A stretch of 64,000 nt of DNA from Paenibacillus sp. MMS18-CY102 (GTDB lineage Bacteria > Bacillota > Bacilli > Paenibacillales > Paenibacillaceae): contig NZ_WSTC01000014.1 of assembly GCF_009789195.1 (NCBI RefSeq), positions 62,001 to 126,000 of the forward strand. Reading direction: 5' to 3'. The position numbers were made by a program, and so were the translations under genes. A model generated the notes under the pieces. That model saw nothing but the letters and a program-made list of their open reading frames with translations. It was not told the origin of the DNA and searched no databases. Positions 58,141-64,000 of this stretch are shown piece by piece. Numbering within the stretch: position 1 is the stretch's first letter; every line of letters starts with the position of its first letter.

Positions 58141-59217
58141 ATGAGTGCAACGAAAAGGCGCTTGATGCCAACCGGGGCGCTACGGATGATGTATCGCGTA
58201 TACAAATTCGTGCTGCCTGAGGTGCGCAGTGAGCTTGCGCTCTGGCGGCAGCGTGCAGCAAGCATCCCAGATCCAGAGCTGCGCACACAAGCGCTCGCGA
58301 GCCTTGCAACCAAGCAGTTTCACTGCGAGGGCGGAGCGGTGTATGCCGCCGCCATTCCGGCATATCGGCATGTTTTGATACCGCTCATTGTAGCGCTGCA
58401 GACGATTAGCGATTACTTGGACAACCTGTGTGATCGAAGCACATCGCAGGAGGCGGACGATTTTCGGCTGCTTCATCAGTCGATGCTTGATGCGATCGAT
58501 CCTTGCGCAACTGCTCGGGATTATTATGAGCATCGAGTGGAACGGGATGATGGAGGATACTTGCAGCAGCTGGTGCTAGTTTGCCAACAGGCTATCAAGC
58601 AGTTGCCTTCCTATTCTTGCGTCCAGCCTTACGTTACGGAGCTCGTTAGTCTTTATTGTGATCTTCAAGTTTATAAGCATATCCGAATTGAGCAGCGAGG
58701 GCCTGAGCTCTTAGCATGGCGCGAACGCTTCGGCGATCTGGCGCCTCATTTGCAATGGAACGAGTTCGCGGCCGCCACGGGATCAACGCTCGGCATGTTC
58801 ATGCTGTTCGTTGCGGCAGCAGAGAACGGCTTGGCTCCCGATGAAGCGAAGCGGGTTCGGGACAGTTATTTCCCGCATGTATGCGGGTTGCATATTATGC
58901 TTGATTATTTGATTGATCAAGAAGAAGACCTGGCAGGCGGAGACTTGAACTTCTGCAACTATTATGCGGATCAAGAGACGCTCGTAAGCAGGATTGGATT
59001 CATAGCCGATCATGCTCGTAAAGATGTGCGCCGGCTGCCGGACAGTAAGTTCCATCGTTTGGTTATTGAAGGGCTATTAGCGTTGTATTTGTCCGATCCG
59101 AAGGTTAGAAGCCAGCGTGACGTCAAGCGAGTAGCGAGGCGCCTTATGCGCCGCAGCCCGTTGTCACGATTGTTTTTTTATTGGAACAGCATCTGGATAA
59201 GAGCAAGGCAAGCATAA
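58141..59217 (+). CDS. DUF2600 large-terpene cyclase-like protein (YtpB-like)
   Basis: This 358-residue, all-alpha protein has ISDYLDNLCDRS with an Asp-x2-Asp-Asn motif (91-95) and a second acidic patch in LDYLIDQEEDLAGGDL. These match the divalent-metal sites of class I terpene cyclases. B. subtilis YtpB makes tetraprenyl-beta-curcumene from a C35 heptaprenyl diphosphate. A role in sesquarterpene (C35) membrane-lipid synthesis is likely. AAAGGAGG precedes the ATG at 13 nt. Phosphofructokinase follows. Confidence 0.85.
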   Translation: MSATKRRLMPTGALRMMYRVYKFVLPEVRSELALWRQRAASIPDPELRTQALASLATKQFHCEGGAVYAAAIPAYRHVLIPLIVALQTISDYLDNLCDRSTSQEADDFRLLHQSMLDAIDPCATARDYYEHRVERDDGGYLQQLVLVCQQAIKQLPSYSCVQPYVTELVSLYCDLQVYKHIRIEQRGPELLAWRERFGDLAPHLQWNEFAAATGSTLGMFMLFVAAAENGLAPDEAKRVRDSYFPHVCGLHIMLDYLIDQEEDLAGGDLNFCNYYADQETLVSRIGFIADHARKDVRRLPDSKFHRLVIEGLLALYLSDPKVRSQRDVKRVARRLMRRSPLSRLFFYWNSIWIRARQA

Positions 59218-59240
59218 GACATCGATAGGGGGATACGAAT

Positions 59241-60209
59241 ATGTCAGCAGTGAAATCGATCGCCGTCCTTACAAGCGGAGGTGACTCGCAAGGAATGAAT
59301 GCAGCGGTTCGTGCGGTGGTGCGGAGCGCTATATTCCATGGCATTGAAGTGTACGGGGTGCAGCGTGGATATCAAGGTTTGTTGAACAATGATTTGCGCC
59401 AAATGGACCTTCGCAGCGTAGGCGACATCATTCAGCGCGGAGGAACGATCTTGCAGACGGCACGCTGTAAAGAGTTTATGACGGCTGAAGGGCAGCAGCG
59501 TGGCGCAGAGATTCTTCGTGAGCGCGGCATTGATGGGTTGGTCGTCATCGGCGGTGACGGTTCCTATCAAGGAGCTAACAAGCTAAGCAAGCTTGGCATC
59601 AAAACGATGGGGTTGCCTGGCACGATTGATAATGACATTCCATTCACCGACTTCACGATCGGATTCGATACGGCTGTTAGCATCGTCGTTGATGCGATCA
59701 ACAAGCTGCGCGATACGATGACTTCCCATGAGCGTTCATCGATTGTTGAAGTAATGGGACGCCATTGCGGCGATATCGCATTGTATGCTGGACTTGCAAG
59801 TGGCGCGGAGACGATTCTCGTGCCTGAGGTTCCATTTGACCTTAACGAAGTATCGAACCGGATGGCTGATAACTTCCGCCATGGCAAACGACACAGTATT
59901 ATCGTCGTAGCTGAAGGTGCAGCGCGAGGCGATGATATTGCAGCAGCGATTACGCAAAATAACGGCATCGAGCCGCGTGTTACTGTACTTGGGCATATTC
60001 AACGCGGCGGCGCGCCAACGCACAATGACCGCATTTTGGCGAGCCGACTGGGCGATTTTGCCGTACGCAAGCTAATGGAAGGCGACTCCGGCAAATCCTG
60101 TGGCATCATCAAAGGCGAACTGGTTGTTACGGATATCGATACCGTCGTAAATACGAAAAAATCGTTTAATATGGACATGTACGAGCTGGCGCTTCGCCTT
60201 TCACAATAA
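59241..60209 (+). CDS. pfkA: 6-Phosphofructokinase
   Basis: This 322-residue PfkA-type kinase phosphorylates fructose-6-phosphate. Motifs are VIGGDGSYQGANKL, PGTIDNDIPFTDFTIGFDTA (catalytic Asp), MGRHCGDIALYAGLASGAET and GHIQRGGAPTHNDRIL with the substrate Arg residues. In the N-terminal loop, TSGGDSQGMN has Gln where most family members have Pro. It has no pyk neighbour, so it may be a second pfk. It follows the DUF2600 gene by 23 nt. Confidence 0.93.
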   Translation: MSAVKSIAVLTSGGDSQGMNAAVRAVVRSAIFHGIEVYGVQRGYQGLLNNDLRQMDLRSVGDIIQRGGTILQTARCKEFMTAEGQQRGAEILRERGIDGLVVIGGDGSYQGANKLSKLGIKTMGLPGTIDNDIPFTDFTIGFDTAVSIVVDAINKLRDTMTSHERSSIVEVMGRHCGDIALYAGLASGAETILVPEVPFDLNEVSNRMADNFRHGKRHSIIVVAEGAARGDDIAAAITQNNGIEPRVTVLGHIQRGGAPTHNDRILASRLGDFAVRKLMEGDSGKSCGIIKGELVVTDIDTVVNTKKSFNMDMYELALRLSQ

Positions 60210-60239
60210 GACCCACGTTGGGGGCAGCAGCCAATTTAA

Positions 60240-60308
60240 TAAGCCTTATGTAAGGCAGCTATGTTTCGGGGAACTTCCCAAAACGGCTGCCTGGCATAAG
60301 GCTTTCGT
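60240..60308. terminator. Terminator of pfkA (also faces the peroxiredoxin gene)
   Basis: AAGCCTTATGTAAGGCAGC pairs with GCTGCCTGGCATAAGGCTT across a long loop, followed by TCGTTATG; the T-run is modest. Confidence 0.7.
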
Positions 60309-60337
60309 TATGTTGTAGCTATTCATGCGGATTGCGC

Positions 60338-60775
60338 TTAAAGCTTCTGGAGAGCTTCGAGAATCTCCTCTGTCGGACGATTGCCCTTCTCGGCGAACGC
60401 AATTCGCCCATCTTGGCCAATAATGAACACAACGCGCTGTTGTGCAAAGAGCCCAATTAATTTGCCAACGCCGAATGATTTGCGGATCGCGCCACCTGCA
60501 TCAACGATGAGCGGAAAATCGTAGCCTTGTCTCTCAGCGAATTGCTGATGATGTTCCAAGGAAGAGGGGTTAACACCCATGACAAGCGCATTGAACCGGG
60601 CGTACAACGAACGGGAATCACGAACGGCGCATAGTTGCTTTGTGCAGCCTGGCGTCTCGTCCATGGGATAGAAAATGAGTACAATAGGCTGTTTGCCTAT
60701 GTAATCGCTAAGCTTGATGACTCCTTGCGTGCTATTGGCTTCGAATAGCGGAGCCGTCGATCCAACCGATAACAT
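60338..60775 (-). CDS. Peroxiredoxin (BCP/PrxQ type)
   Basis: This 145-residue thiol peroxidase has FYPMDETPGCTKQLCAVRD, with peroxidatic Cys44 and resolving Cys49 five residues on, the PrxQ arrangement. The rest follows the AhpC-TSA fold (VMGVNPSSLEHHQQFAERQ, FPLIVDAGGAIRKSFG, RVVFIIGQDGRIAFAEKG). GGAGG precedes ATG 60775. A tandem AT-rich repeat lies just upstream. It probably detoxifies organic peroxides. Confidence 0.92.
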   Translation of the reverse strand: MLSVGSTAPLFEANSTQGVIKLSDYIGKQPIVLIFYPMDETPGCTKQLCAVRDSRSLYARFNALVMGVNPSSLEHHQQFAERQGYDFPLIVDAGGAIRKSFGVGKLIGLFAQQRVVFIIGQDGRIAFAEKGNRPTEEILEALQKL

Positions 60776-60794
60776 GGCCATGACCTCCACTGAA

Positions 60795-60824
60795 ATTATA
60801 TTTTATACTATTATATTGTATACT
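60795..60824 (-). repeat. Tandem 15-bp AT-rich repeat before the peroxiredoxin gene
   Basis: On the minus strand AGTATACAATATAAT is followed directly by AGTATAAAATATAAT, 14 of 15 identical. Each unit holds a TATAAT-like -10 or a repressor-type AT-rich site. Confidence 0.7.
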
Positions 60825-60859
60825 ATCTATAAGAAAAAGACAAATGATGTTTTCCAGCA

Positions 60860-60918
60860 AAAAGCCCCCTGACGAAAGCGCGGCCGGATTGGCCGGACTG
60901 CCGTCAGGGGGCTTTATA
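60860..60918. terminator. Terminator of the DUF4015 gene
   Basis: AAAGCCCCCTGACG pairs with CGTCAGGGGGCTTT, with an inner CGGCCGG/CCGG stem. Confidence 0.9.
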
Positions 60919-60969
60919 ATTTGTAATGATACAAGTGAATAATAGCGGTTAGAACGTTTCGCAGCAGAT

Positions 60970-62157
60970 TTAGAAATTAGTGTCTTCTGTATACTTGTTG
61001 CCCGCGTTCCAGAGCAAGTATTCCTCAATATTCGTATCTTTCAACGCCTTAATTTGGGCTTCGACCTCAGCTTTGCCATACTTCTTGTAGTGGCCTTTGC
61101 CCAGCCAACTTGCGGTAAAGTCTTGAATCCACGGGCGAATGACTGGTTTGTATACGTCGCCTAGTGGCTCAAGCTTCTTATGCGTATCGACCATCGCGCC
61201 TTTAATGGTTGCATACGGGTTAAGGTCCGGCTCTTTCACATCGAACCAGCCTGTGCTGTAATGGCTCGGGTAAACCATCGGGCTAATAACGTCGACTTGC
61301 TTAGATATTTTTACAAAGTCTTGTCCGATGCCTTCAGCTGCTGGTACGGATGCCGCGTAGCCGAAAATATCGACCGATACTCGAACGCCAAGTGGCTCTA
61401 GCTGTTCACGGGCGTATTTGACGAAGTCGGCGATGACGTCAACACGTTTTTCATTGGTTTTGTCGAATTTGAGGTTGGCTTCTTTTTTCTCAAAACCTTC
61501 TGGGAAGCGCACATAGTCGAATTGAATTTCTTTAAATCCGAGCTTTGCAGCTTCTTTGGCGATTTTAACATTGTAATCCCATACCTCATGGCGATAAGGG
61601 TTCACGAAGCTGTCGCCCTTGCCGTTCTTCCAGATCGACCCGTCCGCATTGCGATACGACAGCTCAGGATGCTTATTAGCAAGCACGGTATCCTTAAACA
61701 CGACGACACGAGCGATCGGGTAAATCTTATGGTCCTGCATTTGTTTCACTGTTGCGTTAATGTCCTTAATGTACCGTTGTGGCGTGCCAAGCTTCTGCAG
61801 CTCTGCATTATCCGTTTTGTACGTAATGTACCCATAGTCATCTTTGATATCGATAACCATGCTGTTCAACTCCGTACGGTCCAGCAGATTAAGCAGCTTC
61901 GCCATTCGTTCGCCGCCTGCGCTATGCGAAGTCACGTAAATCCCCTTAACTTTAGGCGCATCTTTCTGAGGGTCCTTCTTTACGAACACATTGGATGGCT
62001 GTTCTTCGGTTGTCCCGCTGCCTGATGATGAGGTGGAGCCTTGCCCTGCATCTGGTTGCACGATTGCTGTGAGCAGCTTGTGGGCGGAGGTGCTGTCGTC
62101 TCCTGCTCCGGTTAGAAGATTGTAAAATACTAGTAATGTGGTCAGCAAGATATCCAT
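60970..62157 (-). CDS. DUF4015-type putative glycoside hydrolase
   Basis: This is about 395 residues. A short hydrophobic start (MDILLTTLLVFYNLLTGAG) is followed by a Ser/Gly/Thr-rich stretch, then a TIM-barrel-like domain: KVKGIYVTSHSAGGERMAKL, NSMVIDIKDDYGYITYKTD, YPIARVVVFKD, VNPYRHEVWDYNVKIAKEAA, KEIQFDYVRFPEGFEKKEAN and ISPMVYPSHYSTGWF. The invariant DYVRFPEG block marks the DUF4015 family, thought to be GH-like with unknown substrate. ATG 62157 has GGGGAGAG upstream. Probably exported or membrane-anchored. Confidence 0.85.
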   Translation of the reverse strand: MDILLTTLLVFYNLLTGAGDDSTSAHKLLTAIVQPDAGQGSTSSSGSGTTEEQPSNVFVKKDPQKDAPKVKGIYVTSHSAGGERMAKLLNLLDRTELNSMVIDIKDDYGYITYKTDNAELQKLGTPQRYIKDINATVKQMQDHKIYPIARVVVFKDTVLANKHPELSYRNADGSIWKNGKGDSFVNPYRHEVWDYNVKIAKEAAKLGFKEIQFDYVRFPEGFEKKEANLKFDKTNEKRVDVIADFVKYAREQLEPLGVRVSVDIFGYAASVPAAEGIGQDFVKISKQVDVISPMVYPSHYSTGWFDVKEPDLNPYATIKGAMVDTHKKLEPLGDVYKPVIRPWIQDFTASWLGKGHYKKYGKAEVEAQIKALKDTNIEEYLLWNAGNKYTEDTNF

Positions 62158-62304
62158 ATGTGTTCTCTCCCCGTCTGTAATCATTAATGATTATAAAACA
62201 GATTTGCGAAGAGAAATAGACGTCTTAAGATCGATTTTTGATGAAAATTGATGAGAATTAGAGGCAAGACTGGAAGCGTATACAAACATAGCCCTGCTAA
62301 TAAG

Positions 62305-62343
62305 AAAATAGCCTGCCGCCCTTCACGGGCAACAGGCTGTTTA
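62305..62343. terminator. Hairpin terminator near 62.3 kb
   Basis: AATAGCCTGCCGCCC pairs with GGGCAACAGGCTGTTT. It lies between the minus-strand small gene at 62388 and the start of the DUF4015 gene. Confidence 0.75.
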
Positions 62344-62387
62344 GAAGCAATAGAAGCTTGTTAACAATCGATATAATAAACAATCTG

Positions 62388-62585
62388 TTAATGCAGGCTT
62401 GCTTCGCGTTGTTGTTCGCAAATGCTAAGCTGAACGATTTCCATCGCATCTTCCGGTTCCAGTACTCCAAGTCCGTCCCGCAGCACGATGTTCAAGTGCC
62501 GTTCACGTTCCGTAAGGAATGGTTCGAGTTCAGGCGCCAGTTTTTCCACAATCCTCGACAATTTGACTGTTTCCATATCCATCAT
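62388..62585 (-). CDS. Small hypothetical protein (65 aa)
   Basis: This 65-residue helical, acidic protein has no signal or TM segment (MMDMETVKLSRIVEKLAPEL, FLTERERHLNIVLRDGLGVL, EIVQLSICEQQREA). GAGGGTG lies 4-7 nt before the ATG. No family was recognised; a coiled-coil regulatory partner is one possibility. Confidence 0.6.
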   Translation of the reverse strand: MMDMETVKLSRIVEKLAPELEPFLTERERHLNIVLRDGLGVLEPEDAMEIVQLSICEQQREASLH

Positions 62586-62717
62586 GCATCACCCTCTCAT
62601 TAGTCATGTTCAGGGCAAACCATCTGGCTAGAAACTAGGAACTACGGGATAGCCTTATTATAGCAGGGGGAATTGCAAATGAATAGCGGCTTCCATGAAA
62701 ATCCATTCTTGCCCGGA

Positions 62718-63566
62718 TTACGGGAGCGGCTTGTGAAATTCGCCAATTACGCCAACGGTTTCGACAATATTGACAAATGCTTTTGGATCGAGAGTCAATA
62801 TTGTTTTTCGAAGCTCAGCTAGCTCATATCGGGTCGTAACGGTCATTAGCATGTCCTGTTCATGCGAGGTGAACGCGCCGCGCGTTCGAATGACGGTAAT
62901 TCCCCGTTTGTTTTCCAACAATTTGCAAAGCATTTTGTCCGTTTCTCTCGTTACAATAAAGGCGGTTACTTTTACATAACGAATATGAATGATGTCGACG
63001 ACTTTACCGGCTGTAAAGATCGACAAGAGCGAGTAAAGCGCGATATCGGGATCACGCGTGAACAGGACAAGGGCAGCGATGACAACGCCATTCAATAAAA
63101 AGATAAACATGCCGACAGGGACATCCCGCTTGCGGGAAATGATTGAGGCAATGATGTCGAAGCCGCCAGAAGACCCGCCATGGCGCAGGGCCAATCCACT
63201 GCCGAACCCAATCATCAACCCGCCAAAAACGGATGCCAACAAAATATCGTTTGCCATCTGGCGGACAGGGATTAACTGCAGGGCGAGCGTCGTTACGGCA
63301 ACGGAAACAATGCTAAGGAGGACAAATCGTTTCCCAAGCGATATCCAGCCCCAGATCAAGACGGGAATGTTAAGTGCTAAGTAAAGCCAACTGATCGTGC
63401 CTCCAGTAATGTAGCCGATCATCATCGAAATGCCGGCGACGCCGCCACTGAGCAGTTGATGGGGGATGAGCAGCATATTAAAACCGACTGCGACCAGAAT
63501 GGCCCCTGCCAGTGTGAACAAAATCGTGTTTGCTTGCCGCGCAGCTTTGCGTGCATAGAATGCCAT
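62718..63566 (-). CDS. YitT-family membrane protein (DUF161 plus DUF2179)
   Basis: This is about 282 residues. Several TM helices are followed by a DUF2179 cytoplasmic domain. The N-terminal part has LIPHQLLSGGVAGISMMIGY, then FGSGLALRHGGSSGGFDIIA, repeated in relatives; the DUF2179 tail has ENKRGITVIRTRGAFTSHEQ, DMLMTVTTRYELAELRKTI and FVNIVETVGVIGEF. The start is 63566, GGAGG at 11 nt. Function unknown; possibly a transporter. Confidence 0.88.
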   Translation of the reverse strand: MAFYARKAARQANTILFTLAGAILVAVGFNMLLIPHQLLSGGVAGISMMIGYITGGTISWLYLALNIPVLIWGWISLGKRFVLLSIVSVAVTTLALQLIPVRQMANDILLASVFGGLMIGFGSGLALRHGGSSGGFDIIASIISRKRDVPVGMFIFLLNGVVIAALVLFTRDPDIALYSLLSIFTAGKVVDIIHIRYVKVTAFIVTRETDKMLCKLLENKRGITVIRTRGAFTSHEQDMLMTVTTRYELAELRKTILTLDPKAFVNIVETVGVIGEFHKPLP

Positions 63567-63682
63567 CGAAAATCCGGCCTCCGTTCGTTGAAAGATTGTG
63601 TCGGATGAAGTAGAGAAACAGGATAATGGGTCGCCTTTATCGAATAGTCTCAAATGGAAGAACATGGAGGTGGCTTGGCCAG

Positions 63683-64000
63683 ATGCTGTTCAACTCGTAT
63701 CCGTTCATCTTTATTTATTTGCCAATTACGGTCATCATCTATTTCACGCTAACTCGGCAGCGATGGCTGCTGGCAGCCAAATGCTGGCTTGCCTTTGCAT
63801 CACTCTTTTTCTACGGTTGGTGGGATTATCGTTATATACCGCTTATTGTCGCATCGATTGGGTTTAACTATTCAATGGGGCGTATCCTCGGGGCGCGTTC
63901 AGCACAAAACGATAGGTCCCGATTGCAAGGGAATAAGCGAAGATGGATGCTCATTGCGGGAATAAGCGCGAACTTGTTGCTGCTCGGCTACTACAAATAT
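63683..64000 (+). CDS. Start of an MBOAT-family O-acyltransferase (3' end outside window)
   Basis: The frame is open to the window end (106 codons). From ATG 63683 (GGAGG at 12 nt) it reads MLFNSYPFIFIYLPITVIIY, then LAFASLFFYGWWDYRYIPLI and LIAGISANLLLLGYYKY, typical of the N-terminus of AlgI/DltB-like MBOAT acyltransferases that transfer acyl groups across the membrane onto extracellular polysaccharide or teichoic acid. The catalytic His would lie outside the window. Confidence 0.85.
   Translation, partial: MLFNSYPFIFIYLPITVIIYFTLTRQRWLLAAKCWLAFASLFFYGWWDYRYIPLIVASIGFNYSMGRILGARSAQNDRSRLQGNKRRWMLIAGISANLLLLGYYKY

Overview
The window looks like chromosome of a Paenibacillus-type Firmicute (inference). 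Supporting features are strong GGAGG-type ribosome binding sites, frequent TTG and GTG starts, a T-box leader on threonyl-tRNA synthetase, YesM/YesN-type sugar sensing, hemE-hemH, LtaS, YtxH, and the araL-araM and YtpB families, all at a balanced GC content. No rRNA, tRNA, CRISPR array, complete insertion sequence or prophage was seen.

Layout. 1-446 is the end of a GH20 hexosaminidase. 1.0-8.2 kb holds a TetR regulator diverging from an unknown protein and a 14-TM drug exporter, an aldo/keto reductase, a zinc-free MDR oxidoreductase diverging from an HxlR regulator, and a NucA/NucB-like nuclease with an excalibur domain. 8.3-9.2 kb holds a decayed AraC regulator and MFS transporter. 9.6-17.6 kb is one sugar-uptake locus: a membrane-anchored sugar-binding sensor, a YesM-type kinase and an AraC-type response regulator, followed by a ChvE-GguA-GguB ABC importer. 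Then come thrS with its T-box, fabV, a GH25 lysozyme, Mn pyrophosphatase, a DeoR regulator with araL-araM (glycerol-1-phosphate dehydrogenase), a stand-alone trpB and a holin. 30.7-38.4 kb is a run of small genes: an SOS-box gene, a CuA-site cupredoxin, Dabb, HepT-like, a SufR-like regulator, DUF948-YtxH, murI, a LysM/M14 peptidase, DUF1232, a HesB-like protein and DUF1450. 38.8-48.3 kb holds LtaS, an exonuclease-TerD-XRE fusion, an RNA methyltransferase, an O-methyltransferase, an MFS exporter and hemE-hemH. The rest holds CapA, GDPD, DUF92, a LacI regulator, PepF, a cold shock protein, an MFS permease, a terpene-cyclase-like protein, a phosphofructokinase, a BCP peroxiredoxin, a DUF4015 protein, a YitT protein and the start of an MBOAT acyltransferase.

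The most unusual structure is non-coding. Three intergenic elements (672-867, 9233-9427, 20256-20450) each carry four 19-bp palindromes with core TTGCA-N5-TGCAA. Start-to-start spacing is nearly fixed (51, 73 or 74, 52 bp), yet the DNA between the palindromes is unrelated from copy to copy. One copy shows paired changes in both arms. The asymmetric palindrome centres suggest two sites in one orientation followed by two in the other. A fourth array with a different palindrome (TAACGG...CCGTTA, 38498-38680) has the same two-plus-two plan with spacings of 50, 62 and 50. A third palindrome family forms head-to-tail repeats with a 51-bp period at 6915-7085 and 42676-42775. The spacings are near whole numbers of helical turns (5, 6 or 7), which suggests arrays of phased protein-binding sites or a structured repeat element. 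I do not know of a description of such a system.
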